Position numbers and translations under genes: made by a program
Part shown: positions 20,043 to 31,278 of the stretch, piece by piece
Numbering within the stretch: position 1 is the stretch's first letter
Layout of the letters: every line of letters begins with the position of its first letter
Notes under the pieces: generated by a model
What the model was told of the DNA's origin: nothing
What the model saw: the letters and a program-made list of their open reading frames with translations, nothing else
The model's database searches: none
DNA from: Hexactinellida sp. DTS-2022
Taxonomy: Eukaryota > Porifera > Hexactinellida
Direction of reading: 5' to 3'
DNA length: 64,000 nucleotides
NCBI GenBank assembly: GCA_028753945.1
Contig: JAPNXP010000017.1
Coordinates: 1,612,001-1,676,000, forward strand

Positions 20043-21850
20043 CTGTGCCGACAGCATGTCCTTTGCTTTGGAGGCACTATATTTTGGTCGTTGGTTGATG
20101 AATAGTGCCGACAAAAAGAAAATGGGAAAATTCCAAAAATACTCAAGTTTTTTAAAAATTTCCAAATATACTCAACTTTTTACTGATACTCAAATATAAA
20201 ACTAGATCTTTCCGAATCTACTCAAGTTTTTCAAAATAATTCCAAATCTACTCAAGTTTTTCAAAATAATTCCAAATCTACTCAAGTTTTTCAGAATAAT
20301 TCCAATTCTGCTCAAGTTTTTTCAATAAATTCCAAATCTACTCAACTTTTCAATAAATTCACAGATCTACTCAAGTTTAGAAAGGCTATATTTAGTCTAT
20401 CTTATATATTAAATCACAATGTTTTTGTGTTTGTTTGTTTGTGTGTTTGTTCAGAATTGATTGAGGAACTGGTAAAAGCTACAGACCTAAAATTTGGCAG
20501 TGGGGTGGGGAATACTAGTATTGTATGTACAAACAAGTTCAATATCTAAAAAGATATTCAAATCTTCCATCACAAAAGGTGTCAAAACCTTTAGCCAATT
20601 AAATTCGAGGGGTGTTCCAGTATGGATTAGCAGCTAGCATTTCAATTAGTATAATCGAATGCTTTAGTGTCTGTCAAATGTTAAGTATGCATTATGGAAT
20701 ACTGAGAAAGTAATCTAATTGATCGAGAGGAAGTTCAGGCATTTAATCAGTTATTTGTGTTCTGTCTGTCTAGCCATACATTTATAACATTCCATTGTGT
20801 TATTTGTTATCAAATTATTATCAATCAATACAATAACTTCTCCACGTCCCAAAGTTAGGGGTCCACTGGTACAGTTTCTTAGTGATATTTAATTTTATAT
20901 TTGGAATTGGTATATTATTATACATGGACAAGCTCATATATCTAGAAAATTATCTGTTCAAATTTGCATAAATATCCAAATTATTTAATCTGTCCTTATA
21001 GAAACCTGTAGCTAGGATGAACGGATATAAATAGACAGCTAGCGGCCAACCATCAAGAACGACATTTAATTTGAAAAGGAGATGCTTTAAATACAAGCGA
21101 GGGTCGTAGGCCCGAGTACAAGTTGTAAGGACGCGCGTAGAGCAGACGAGCAGATTGTACTAATAAATATTTTTTGTGGTTGGGATCTCCATACTAGTTT
21201 CAATAATCCAATAAAACTTGAGTATATTCGGAATAATCCAATAAAACTTGAGTATATTTGGAATAATCCAATAAAACTTGAGTATATTTGGAATAATCCA
21301 ATAAAACTTGAGTATATTTGGAATAATCCGGTAAAACTTGAGTATATTTGGAAAAACTTGATTATATTTACAAATTAGTTGAGTATTGTTGAGTATATTT
21401 GGAAATTTTTAAAAAACTTGAGTATTTTTGGAATTTTCCCAAAAGAAAATGCTATAAAATAATTGATTGAAATATAAACTGATGGAACATAAATAATTGA
21501 TTGGATGCATGAACATAATCTCGACGAATTAAATTACAGCCTCTGTAAGGCATTCTAAAATAACCGCTTAATAATTGATAGTAAATCCTTAAATACTAAT
21601 TGTATGTACTCGATAATCCATATTGGGACAACCCTCGAATTTAATTGGTTAAAAGTTTAGTCACCTTCTGGGATGGAAATGTGAATTATCAAAAATCGTG
21701 ACCACAGATGCACATCTGTAACCCATGAGAAAACTAGCCTGAAAATTTCAGTTCTTAGTTAAATAAAACTCTGTTCTGTGGAGAGGATACGGATAAAATA
21801 TACCAAAGCAGTAAGATCAGAACTGGGCCACTATAGTATAGTCGGCACAG
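20043..21850. mobile_element. CTGTGCCGAC-ended repeat element carrying a foldback insertion
   Basis: Short terminal inverted repeats CTGTGCCGAC (20043-20052) and GTCGGCACAG (21841-21850). Outside the foldback insertion the sequence matches, in inverted order, the 338-bp element at 30214-30551; shared blocks include GGCACTATATTTTGGTCGTT and CTTCTGGGATGGAAATGTGA. A partial copy lies near 58373 and another near 24440-24533. Class is not assigned. Confidence 0.6.
20124..21440. mobile_element. Foldback (Mutator-like) transposon, 1317 bp
   Basis: The outer ends are a perfect 53-bp inverted repeat (20124-20176 and 21388-21440) beginning GGGAAAATTCC. Inside them are tandem 30-bp units: CTACTCAAGTTTTTCAAAAT type on the left (to about 20375) and the inverted form (AAAACTTGAGTATATTTGG) on the right (from about 21205). 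The element is flanked by an exact 10-bp direct repeat, AAAAGAAAAT (20114-20123 and 21441-21450). Long subdivided inverted repeats with a 9-11 bp duplication fit foldback or Mutator-type elements. No transposase is encoded. The interior (20385-21195) is non-coding. Confidence 0.85.
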
Positions 21851-22552
21851 TGAAAACATGTTCATAATTTTTGGCTGAAACGAATATTCGAAATGTAACG
21901 TACGAACGAATTTCATTCGTTTAGATGAGTAAGCATTAATTCAATTCAAGACGCAAAAATATTGTACAAAATATTTTTGTTAATGGTACAATAATTTAAT
22001 CTTAGTTACAATGTGTATTAGACACAAGTTTGGTATGAATTTATATGTACGATCTCTCCAATCTATCTATCATACCCTAATCATGTTGTTGTCCAATAGG
22101 AATAACGAATATTTTCGTTCAATAATTTTGAATGAATATTCGGTATAATATTGTCAGTCCTATTTTTTTACATTCAATATTGTATTTTAGGCAACATTTA
22201 AACCAAGTGATGGCGTATTACAGGGAGTGTTATAATAAATTTTAATTCCTAATTAGTATTAATGGCGTTAACAAACTTTGTTTTTATAATAATTTATTAC
22301 AATAACTCATTTGAAACACTATTATCAAAAAAATAATTTTGTATACTTAATACGTACAGTAGTATTAAAACATGATTTTGTTCTTTTCTCAGAAATTAAT
22401 GAGAAATAACTCTGAAACACAATCAGTTTTTTGCAAACTTTATTTTCATAAATAAGTACTTATATAATGAAAATATTATTACACTGGCCCCTGGATAATA
22501 ATTTTCATGTGACTTTAGTTAGTTATGTTATGTATTAATATTCAATTAAGAA

Positions 22553-23800
22553 TTAACAGAAAATATGCAAACCAAACATTGTATTAAAATTAGAAGAAGT
22601 ACAAATAATCTTATTGGTGTCAGTTACTACTATGCCCATAGGTTGTATTCTCTTCTCTCCTTGCGTATATCCCAGTGTGTGTAGCAGAGCTCCTTCTTGA
22701 GAGAATACTTTAATGGAATTGTCTGAAAAGTCACTAATGAGGATATTCTCCTGTTTGTCGAAACAGAAGAAGTATCCTTCATTAACTTGCTCGTTTCCTT
22801 GTCTGCCACAAGTTATTAGGGAGCGGAGTTTCTCACCGGATTGTGAAAACACATGTATACACGGGTTGTCCCTAAAGCTGAACACATACACCTCATTGTC
22901 TAGTACTTTGACGCCATATGGTAATGTCATGCTAGCATGTGAGATGGTCCGTTGGAATATGAGTTTATCAGTCATGACTACTATCCGGTTATTATCTGTG
23001 TCAGCTACAAACACAGACCCGTTAGGAGCTACAGTGAGATCATTAGGAGAATTGAACTCTACTCTACCAGTTCCCTTCTTACCCACTTTAGTTACTAATT
23101 GGAATCCTGGCAACTCAAAATGAAATATGGAATGCAATCTCCGGTCACTAACATACACCTCATCCCCTCTAATCGCTATGCCTACTGGCTTCTCAAGTCG
23201 TCCCTCACAGAATGTATTAATGTATTCTCCTGTGACAGAGAATACTTTAATACTACCTTTGGTTGAAAATGTCCTTCCGTCCGCTATATAGATAAGCTGA
23301 GTTTTCTCTTCAAAAGCTATACCATAGGGACAATGAAGTTCTCCTGTACCTGTTCCTTTCTTCCCGACTGAGATTCGGGGTTGTAGGAGTGCGGGATAGT
23401 TTGGGACTGTAGCTATCTCCCTCTCTGCCAGCTGTCCCAGTGCAGAGATGGTCTCCTCCAGCTGTCGAGTGTCGCACTCAAACAACACCTCCACTTCTCT
23501 CTCCGGCACCTCCAGCTGTCCCATTCGAGTCTCTATTTCTTCTACCATTCTGTCCCGCATGGAGTGCAGCAGGTTCTCTTTCATTTCTGTTTGTAGATGA
23601 GCTCTCGAGTCGCTCAGCTGTTGTAGAGTTTGTATGCGAGTTGTATTCGCGGCGCGTCTCTCCTCCTGTCTCCCTCTGTGCTCAGCGATCAGCTGTTCCC
23701 GTCTGCGGTTAAGACAGACGATCAGCTGATCGAACTTAACGTTAATGCGAGCCTCGACCGGGTCTATGGGAAGGGCTACTTCTGGAAATCGTTCTGCCAT
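22553..23800 (-). CDS. Coiled-coil and NHL-repeat protein, copy A
   Basis: An intact 415-residue single-exon gene in the left arm, ATG at 23800. Residues 1-125 are highly charged and helical, a predicted coiled coil (QLIVCLNRRREQL, METEIRK-like heptads). From about 145 there are at least five NHL blades, each with a [VI]-G-KKGTGTGE-like lead and IAIRGDEVYVSD / LTVAPNGSVFVADTDNNRI cores. No RING, B-box or signal peptide. Nearly identical to the copy at 31279-32529 in the coiled coil (2 differences in 125 residues) but with about 37 differences in the propeller. It may act as an oligomer through the coiled coil with the propeller as binding face; the target is unknown. Confidence 0.88.
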   Translation of the reverse strand: MAERFPEVALPIDPVEARINVKFDQLIVCLNRRREQLIAEHRGRQEERRAANTTRIQTLQQLSDSRAHLQTEMKENLLHSMRDRMVEEIETRMGQLEVPEREVEVLFECDTRQLEETISALGQLAEREIATVPNYPALLQPRISVGKKGTGTGELHCPYGIAFEEKTQLIYIADGRTFSTKGSIKVFSVTGEYINTFCEGRLEKPVGIAIRGDEVYVSDRRLHSIFHFELPGFQLVTKVGKKGTGRVEFNSPNDLTVAPNGSVFVADTDNNRIVVMTDKLIFQRTISHASMTLPYGVKVLDNEVYVFSFRDNPCIHVFSQSGEKLRSLITCGRQGNEQVNEGYFFCFDKQENILISDFSDNSIKVFSQEGALLHTLGYTQGEKRIQPMGIVVTDTNKIICTSSNFNTMFGLHIFC

Positions 23801-24218
23801 TTGTTTGAATGTAAAAGTTAGTTTTCTGTTGATACGTGTAGAATTGTGTGAGTATATACAGTAGCATTATTTATAGAATTAATTAAATAGTAGACGAGCT
23901 AGTTAGTGCAGTCTAGAATATACTCGGACAACATTTGTGTATAATAAGCAGTTTCTATGAATAATATCTGTTTTGATGGAACAGAGTTCTCTCACGAGTT
24001 GAGACACAACTCTGTGGCCTCATAAGTTCAGTTGGGAATGTGTATAATTGCAATTTCAGTTCCTATTTGCCTCTTCTTATTTCTCAACTTTGGACATTCT
24101 TATTATAATGGCATAATTACAATCAATAGTGCTTTACAGCTTTAGTATTAATAACCGGAATTTCGTATTAACCGTGTTCGTTTTAACGAAATTCGACTGT
24201 ATACTATATTAGCTTAAA

Positions 24219-24359
24219 CAGTGGTTCCCAACCTGGGGTTCACGGATGGCTGTAGCTGTAAGGGGTCCACAAATGTATTACGGTCAATGGGAGGAGGTCC
24301 ACAGAATGTCTAATATTTACTATAGGGGGTCAATAATTGAAAAAGGTTAGAAATCGCTG
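24219..24359. mobile_element. hAT MITE in left arm
   Basis: Ends CAGTGGTTCCCAACCTGGGG and (inverted) CAGCGATTTCTAACC, 141 bp. The flanking 8-mers agree only partly. The same insertion is present in the right arm at 30722-30856, so it predates the inverted duplication. Confidence 0.65.
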
Positions 24360-24805
24360 ACCTAAATAATCATAGTATAAGTATAACCACACTGTATTTA
24401 TACCATTTCTGTCCAATATTGTGTTTGTGAGTCGGAATGAGGGTTCTGTGGAGAGGATACGGAAGGATAATTACCAACCAAGGCAGTAAGATTAGAACTG
24501 GGCCACTATACTATAGTATAGTCGGCATAGTAACAACTAGTGTTTTTAATTAATTTGCATTATGAATTCAATAAAATAAATTATTTGTGCGCTAAATTAT
24601 AATTTTGACCAAAAAGAAGAAACGAATCTTGCCCTGATTCGATTCCAATAAAGAGCAAATATTTTAGTGTTCATAATGTGAATGTTAAAATGTGGATAAT
24701 TTCTATTTAATTTGAAGTTAATAAACATATACCTACACCTCTAATAGCAATTAACAAAACTAATGAACTAATTTCAATTAACACGCAATTGATTGACTCC
24801 AGGAG

Positions 24806-27800
24806 TTAATCACTAATTTCACTGGAATCCTCCGGGATGTCTCCTAGCTCCTCCCCCAAATGGAACACCTCCACACTCTCAACAAACTCCAGCTCGCAGC
24901 CTAGCTTCTCCAAATCGCTCTTCACTTCCTGGACCTTAGAAGGATTAGCTACCACTACACAACGCGATATATTCGTATCAAACAGCATAGGCAGGTACTT
25001 GGTAGCAGCAGACTCGACATCCTCAAGTGTCAGCTGAGAGATCTGTTTCAGACAAACGGAAGAATCAGTGCTACCTGGCAGTAACTCGGAATCCCAGGCA
25101 TTATCCGCTACGCACACAAACGTGCTCAGGCTAGCAACGTAATCATACACTTTGGTATTTCTACCAGCGATAAATTCCTCCTGGCTTATCTTACGCTCCC
25201 CCTTTGCATACTCCGTTATTATTCCCTTAGCGACCTTATACGCAGGTGCTAGCTGAGCTGAGCGCTGCAGGGTAAAGTACACGGCTCCGGATACCTGTCC
25301 GTAGAACAGTGCGTACGCATACGCGAGGCCCGCGCCCCGGATCTCGCACCAAAGGGGACCCTCCAGCATCGACAGACAGGAGAATAATATGTCCAGTGCG
25401 CATATATCCAGAGACCCCTCTTCTAGGTCCAGCTGTATCTCTTGTAGCAAGAAACTACTGTCGATACCCGCAACGCCCGCGATATAACCTTTCGTCTTAG
25501 AGGGAGGGGACATTCTATGCTGCTTTATGGTTCCTAAAACGGGACGCTGGATTGCATAGGTGGGGCCTAGGGTGCTGATTTCATCCTTGAACCTATCAGT
25601 TAATACCGCCAGCGGGTCAGGTTTTATTCGCAGGAAGTTAGTGAACATGTGAAGAGAAGCGTTTCTGAGCTGAAACAGTGAGTCTCTCACTCTCTCGATC
25701 TCACATATAACATTGTTCCCGTCCTCATCGAGTCTCTTCAACAGTCCGCTTAGGAACTTCTTCTGGTGCAGAGAGTTACCCGCGTTCTTCAGAATGTCTC
25801 CGGGGAATAGGAGAGTGTTAAGCAGCTCTCTCGCGACCTTTGGACCCGACCGGTTGAAGTCCGGAATCGAGCTTAGGATTTTCTTCAGCAGTACCCGGGT
25901 ACGTGCTTCGGTTATCTGTGTCTTGTAGCACAGCTCGTAGAGCCACTGTACACCCAGCTCATAATCTGATATGGGCACGTTAACCTTTAACATCACCATA
26001 TTGACCGCATTCCCGTACTTAAAGCGGGGGGTGTACCCAGTGCCGATACCAAAGAAGTACTCGACCAGATCTTCGTTCAGCTGCTGAGTCACCAGCTCGT
26101 AGGGCACTATCTCTCCGTCACGCAGCACCGGCGACTCCGTTAGCAGCTCTATCAGCAGCGGTAAGTACAGTCTGTCCTCAATAGGGAGACCGGTGCAGTC
26201 GAATAGCAGCTCGAGAGCACAGAACTGGGACTTGAGATGAGTCATGATTATCGGCAGTTTGAACTCTGCTATCTTAACGTCTGTGGGGAATTCGGTCTTC
26301 TGGAGTTCGTTCTTACGCGGGAAGTTCTGCGTGGTCACACATTCGTGCATAGCTATCTTGCTAGGGTCTGGTGTGGGAAGTGACTTCAGGAACTCAATAG
26401 GAATCTCCGCCTCGTGCTCTGCCTTAGCTTTCTCTAAGATTTCCTCTCTCAGCTTGAGGCCTTCCTCCCCCAGGTGAGCTCGCTGCTCCTCTACTCTCTC
26501 CTTCTCTTCCAACTCGGTCTTCTTAGCGAACTCCTTGCTAGGCACGCCCACACACGACACGTGGGGACCCTCGTTGAAATACTTATTGAGGAGCCCCAGC
26601 CAGAACTCAATAGGCTCCTTCTCAAGTTTATCAAAGTTAGCCATTACGTCAAAATCTTTCCCCAAGAGCCTCTTGTCATAGTAATACAGGGAGTCTATGA
26701 TACAAGGGTTGGAAAGGAGGTCGTGAGCGTTCTCCTCCAGACTATACAAGTGTCCCTTCCTCTGCTGGCGAATAATCCCTCGCAATCTCTCTAAATTGAA
26801 CTTCTTGTCTTCACTTGTGTTCTCCCCCAAGAGCTTGAGTAGGCTGCAGCACTCGTGAGGTAGGATCTCCAGCTTTGCGTTAGGCACTGAAGTGAAGTTG
26901 AAAATGAACATAGAGAGAGTTTGTAGGTAGCAGGAGCAAGACACGTTGTTGGCAAACGGGTCTGCGCACTCTATCATGTACTTCTGTAGGGGAGCCGCAG
27001 AAGTGGAGGTTAGGTATTCCCCTACAACAAATACAATATAGTACACAGTAGACTCGTTAATAGAACACCAGGGGACCGTAGTTTCATTTCGGTATAAGCG
27101 GAGTTCGTTATAAGTGGAATTTCGTTATATCCATTTCGTTGTAAACGAAGTTTTGATAATGTATCAAGATAAAAGGATTTCCGGACCATTCAATTCATCG
27201 ACTTCGTTATATCCGACTTGGTAATAACGAGAGTTGACTGTATAGTACAGTAGACTCGTTAATACGAACACCAGGGGACCGTTGAATTGTTTCTATTAAC
27301 CGGACTCACTTCATGCTTTTGTATAAGCTAGGAGAAGTAAACCTTGTTTGCATTCCTTAACCGATATTTCGCCTTATCCGTGTTCCTATTAACGAGAGTC
27401 TACTGTATACAGTAAATGCCTCTATTAGTTACCTAGTATATCTATTGCAAGGATTTCGTATAGATTGTGTCCCTCGCATATCATGTACCCGATCCTCGCC
27501 ATCCCAGTGGTCTCGTCGTCCGCTCCGAACTCAATCCGGATGTCCTTGCTCTCCTCCAGAGGGGGCACTGGACCGGACCAGGGAGCCGGCTCGATGGGAG
27601 GAGGGAGCGGTCCCTTCGCAAGAATGCTATCTTCGAACTCGAATAGAACTGCTAACAGCTCTTCCCTTGGTATGGTCCCACACACGATAAGGTAGAGGTT
27701 GGAGGGAATGTAGTACTTCTTATGGTAGGCACGAACCTAATGAACACATAGTACATACGACCCCATCGGTATCGGCAGCTAGCGACCAGCGTTCGAAAAA

Positions 27801-28959
27801 ACCGCCCTTTTCTAGAAGAGACCGGAAGGTGGAAAAAACGCCCTTTTCTGGACTTTTCTGCCTTTTCTATAGACTGGCTTACGCATAATTAATATATTTC
27901 GGTTTAATCATAAAATGTCGTGATTAAATCACGGCATTTTTGTTATCGGACAAACCTTCAGTACATTCAATACATTGTTTGTATCAAGCAGTATAGTATA
28001 AGTTACGTAGCAGTTAGCCAGTTTCTCCTTAACGTACCTTAACATTAGAACACGAGTTTCTGATCTCATCCAGCCTGCCCCCAGTGTTGCTCTTATACCC
28101 GCACTTTCCCGGATACATCTGCTGACAGAGTTCAAAGTGCAGCATGCTGTGCGGCTTGGACTGCGTGTCTTGCATCTCGCAGTACACAACGCCCGCGTTC
28201 TCTCCCTTCCCGTTAACGTGGTGCACCTCCGTCAGGTAGGCCGCGTCGCTGAGAGTGGGGTAGAGTATGTGGTGCAGGTAGATGGGAAGCACAGACAGGA
28301 ACCCCTCGTGTCCCGCTGTCATCAGCGTGTAGCAGGTGTGGTCCACGTCCGTGTAAGCGTTTGTGCCTTCCGATAGACATCTAGGAACAGACAGCACTTA
28401 CATAGATATTATAACTATCTTCTATCTACCTATAATAACCACATGTATATCGGACAGTCTAAGGTTACAGGTTAAACATATTCAGGAAACTTCTAAATGT
28501 TTATGCATTGTGTTTTGAGGGTGTTTCATCAAATAAAATTTATAATCCTGTCTCTGAAAGTTTCTCGCCTACTCATAGAGTACAATTATTTAATTTATTT
28601 TATTATAAATAGCATTTTACCACACGATTATATTGAATTTAAATAAAAATCTCATTAAGTATGACTCACCTGTTGGCTACCTTATCCAGTACGCCCTTAT
28701 AAGGGTACTCCTGTGAGCCCATGAACACCAGGTGTTCCAGGGTGTGTGGGAGTCCATCATGGTCGTGCGTCTCAGTTGCCAGCGTGAAGAACCCCTTAAC
28801 CAGAGGGCCTGACACGTCGCAGTGGTACACACGGATACCAGTGCGAGTCAGAATTAATTTAGACACCTTGTAAGATTCCTTTTCAATCTCCTCCACCAAT
28901 TCGTACTTGTTGGTAGTAACAGTCGGTCCGTCTGAAGATGTATTTATTGTATCAGCCAT
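24806..28959 (-). CDS. M16-family zinc metalloprotease (C05D11.1-like)
   Basis: Four exons by eye: 28959-28670, 28380-28038, 27736-27433 and 27021-24806. They join in frame to 1050 residues. The inverted zinc motif HxxEH is HTLEH at 72-76; the third zinc ligand is probably the Glu of VYCEMQ in exon 2. The protein has the four-domain M16 size (about 1000 residues) seen in insulysin/presequence-protease enzymes and most resembles the uncharacterized C. elegans C05D11.1 type as I remember it. M16 enzymes degrade short peptides inside a closed chamber. No clear targeting sequence is seen at the N-terminus, so cytosol is possible. Intron 3 carries two pogo-like MITEs. Confidence 0.88.
27046..27240. 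repeat. Pogo/Tigger-like MITE in M16 intron 3, first copy
   Basis: CAGTAGACTCGTTAATAGAA at the left and GGTAATAACGAGAGTTGACTG at the right end, TA-flanked, with the ACACCAGGGGACCGT tract. It stands 7 bp from a second copy. Confidence 0.75.
27248..27405. repeat. Pogo/Tigger-like MITE in M16 intron 3, second copy
   Basis: CAGTAGACTCGTTAATACGA at the left and CCTATTAACGAGAGTCTACTG at the right, TA on both sides. Its left 40 bp is almost identical to the left end of the neighbouring copy. Confidence 0.78.
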
Positions 28960-29063
28960 TTGTTAGTACAGAGCTTATGTATGGAACAATGGAGTTATAT
29001 ACACTACTGTTTTGACAAAATGGTCCCCAGATCAATTTTGTCAAAACACTACTATATATGTTA

Positions 29064-29210
29064 CAGTGTATTAGAAAACTTTGTGTGAACACATGTGTAT
29101 TCGCGAACACAAAAAGTTTGGAAATTGTGTGTTCGCGAACACAGTAAATATTGTGTGTTTACGAATATGTGTGTTGTATTCGTGAACACACAAAGTTTTC
29201 AAATACACTG
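29064..29210. repeat. TA-flanked hairpin MITE with GTGTTCGCGAACAC motifs
   Basis: A 147-bp element with long inverted ends CAGTGTATTAGAAAACTTTG and (inverted) CAGTGTATTTGAAAACTTTG, flanked by TA. The interior contains GTGTTCGCGAACAC palindromes. It lies between the M16 gene and the small gene at 29300. Confidence 0.75.
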
Positions 29211-29299
29211 TAACACATATACTAAAGTATTAAATGGTGATATAATAGTTAATTTCATAATAAGTGGCTAATTAAGAAAGATCTCTGTTTGTTCGTCAG

Positions 29300-29542
29300 T
29301 CAATAAGGCAGCGCTTTATCTACTATTTGCGGTATGTCTTGATGTGTCACACTTCCCTGCTCCGAGGTGCATATGTGGCTTTCTATGTGAGAGGTGATTT
29401 TAACAAAACTTAATAGCACAGCTATATACAAAGTGCGCTCAAATTTATCTCGGTCTTTTGTCACCAGTTTGTGTTTCTTCAACATAGGAGTTAGCTTTTC
29501 CGAGTTGTAATAGCTCCGATTTATGTGGACATGTTTAGTCAT
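29300..29542 (-). CDS. Small protein, possible histone-fold (CENP-W-like)
   Basis: An 80-residue ORF from the ATG at 29542 (MTKHVHINRSYYNSEKLT). The order helix (SEKLTPMLKKHKL), long hydrophobic helix (LYIAVLLSFVKITSHIESHI), loop (EQGSVTHQDI) and short helix (PQIVDKAL) resembles a minimal histone fold. Its length and the THQDI segment recall CENP-W-type kinetochore subunits. Similarity is structural guesswork, not a recognised motif. It lies 340 bp upstream of the M16 gene on the same strand, inside the spacer of the inverted duplication. Confidence 0.45.
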   Translation of the reverse strand: MTKHVHINRSYYNSEKLTPMLKKHKLVTKDRDKFERTLYIAVLLSFVKITSHIESHICTSEQGSVTHQDIPQIVDKALPY

Positions 29543-29764
29543 TCTCAATTACTAAGACAACTCTATACAATACAGTTACAGTAATCCATAGTTTATAAAG
29601 AGCAACCTGTGGACAGATAATATTATATCCAATGTTACCATAACTATCTAAGGGGGGTGGTAATAGGTACATTCAGTGCTGTTTTAATCCAAACTGAAAT
29701 CCGAGTTGGGTATATTAATTCTATACAAATGGTGTCTTATTACGAACACAGTTAATTGCTATTA

Positions 29765-29990
29765 AGCCCACCATACACGATGCAACAAAGTTGCATGCAA
29801 CTGTTGCATGCAACTTTGTTGCATCGTGTATGTTAAATTTTCCGTGCAACAAAGTTGCATGCAACTTTGTTGCATCGTGTATGTTGAAATGTTGCGTGCA
29901 ACAGTTGCATGCAACAATGTTGCATCGTGTATGTTGAAATGTTGCGTGCAACAGTTGCATGCAACAATGTTGCATCGTGTATGGTGGGCT
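29765..29990. mobile_element. Palindromic tandem-repeat MITE with TTA target duplication
   Basis: A 226-bp element with perfect 22-bp inverted ends starting AGCCCACCATACACGATGCA. Inside are four copies of a roughly 50-bp unit, itself made of palindromes (GTTGCATGCAAC). It is flanked by TTA at 29762-29764 and 29991-29993. The left arm of the inverted duplication carries the empty site GCTATTAGAGGTGTAG at 24737-24755 (inverted). The TTA duplication fits PIF/Harbinger-type MITEs. Confidence 0.85.
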
Positions 29991-30213
29991 TTAGAGGTGT
30001 AGGTATACGTATGTTTATTTCAAATTAAATAGGAATTATCCACATTTTAACATTCACATTATGAACACTCAAATATTTGCTCTTTATTGGAATCGAATCA
30101 GGATAAGAATAGCAAGATTCGTTTCTTCTTTTTAGTCAAAATTATAATTCAGCGCACAAATGATTTATTTTATTCAATTCATAATGCAAATTAATTAAAA
30201 CACTAGTTTGTTA

Positions 30214-30551
30214 CTGTACCGACTATACTATACGTAGTATAGTGGCCCAGTTCTGATCTTACTGCATTGGTATATTTTTTATCCGTATTCTCTCCATAGA
30301 ACAGAGTTTTATTAACTAAGAACAGAAATTTTAAAGATAGATGTCTCATGGGTTACAGATGTGCACCTGGGGTCACGATTTTTGATAATTCACATTTCCA
30401 TCCCAGAAGATTATAGAATGCCTAACAGAGGCTGTAATTTAATTGGTCGAGAGTATATTCATGCATCTAATCAGTTATTTGTGTTCCATCACACAATAAC
30501 TGAACCAACGACCAAAATATAGTGCCTTAAAAGGACATGCTGTCGGCACAG
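30214..30551. mobile_element. CTGTGCCGAC-ended repeat element, uninterrupted copy
   Basis: A 338-bp element with ends CTGTACCGACTATACT (30214) and GTCGGCACAG (ending 30551), and a near-terminal hairpin ACTATACTATACGTAGTATAGT. It is the uninterrupted counterpart of 20043-21850 in opposite orientation. No target duplication is clear to me. Confidence 0.6.
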
Positions 30552-30721
30552 CTGTAATTTTAGATTTTCGCATCATATTTCTCCACATAAGTAGCTGGGA
30601 ATATTTCTGTGTTATTTCCGTCTGTTCCGTGTAGCCAACCGTCTCCCTCATTCCGACTCACAAACACAACATTGAACAGATTGGTATAAATACAGTGTGG
30701 ATATAATAAGATTATTTAGGT

Positions 30722-30856
30722 CAGCGATTTCTAACCTTTTTCAACTATGGACCCCTATAGTAAATATTATACATCCTGTGGACCTCCTCCCATTGACCGT
30801 AATACATTTTGTGGACCCCTTACAGCCATCCGTGGACCCCAGGTTGGGAACCACTG
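30722..30856. mobile_element. hAT MITE in right arm
   Basis: Inverted counterpart of the insertion at 24219-24359, ends CAGCGATTTCTAACC and (inverted) CAGTGGTTCCCAACCTGGGG. Shared by both arms. Confidence 0.65.
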
Positions 30857-31278
30857 TTTAAGCTAATATAGTATACAGTCGAATTTCGTTAAAACGAACA
30901 CAGTTAATACGAAATTCCGGTTATTAATTAATACTAAAGCTGTAAAGCACTATTGATTGTAATTATGCCATTATAATAAGAAAGTCCAAAGTTGAGAAAC
31001 AAGAAGAGACAAATAGGAACTGAAATTGCAATTATACACATTCCCAACTGAACTTATGAGGCCACAGAGTTGTGTCTCAACTCGTGAGAGAACTCTGTTC
31101 CATCAAAACAGATATTATTCATAGAAACTGCTTATTATACACAAATGTTGTCCGAGTATATTCTAAACTGCACTAGCTAGCTCGTCTACTATTTAATTAA
31201 TTCTATAAATAATGCTACTGTATATACTCACACAATTCTACACGTATCAACAGAAAACTAACTTTTACATTCAAACAA

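Larger units (their letters stand above)
18678..22255. other. Gene-free repeat-rich region
   Basis: No intact gene in 3.6 kb. It holds a POLD1 relic (19121-19503), a perfect palindrome (19599-19637), a TA-type MITE invaded by a hairpin element (19639-19947), and a GCCGAC-ended element (20043-21850) split by a foldback transposon (20124-21440). The remainder is AT-rich. Confidence 0.65.
22256..24755. repeat. Inverted duplication, left arm (about 2.5 kb)
   Basis: Read in reverse complement this arm matches 29751-32832 through the whole NHL gene and both flanks. The outer boundary is at GTATTAATGGCGTTAAC (22256) and the inner one at CTATTAGAGGTGTAGGTAT read on the minus strand (to 24755). It lacks about 0.35 kb present in the right arm (most of the 30214-30551 element and adjoining sequence) and the MITE at 29765-29990. 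Confidence 0.9.

Noticed and set aside
20129-20375. Regularly spaced 30-bp repeats resembling an array
   Set aside because: Units are contiguous without unique spacers, are mirrored at 21205-21440, and lie in an animal genome; they are foldback transposon ends, not CRISPR.
29721-30002. Repetitive ORFs on both strands rich in His, Cys, Ala and Thr
   Set aside because: They are translations of the palindromic MITE at 29765-29990.
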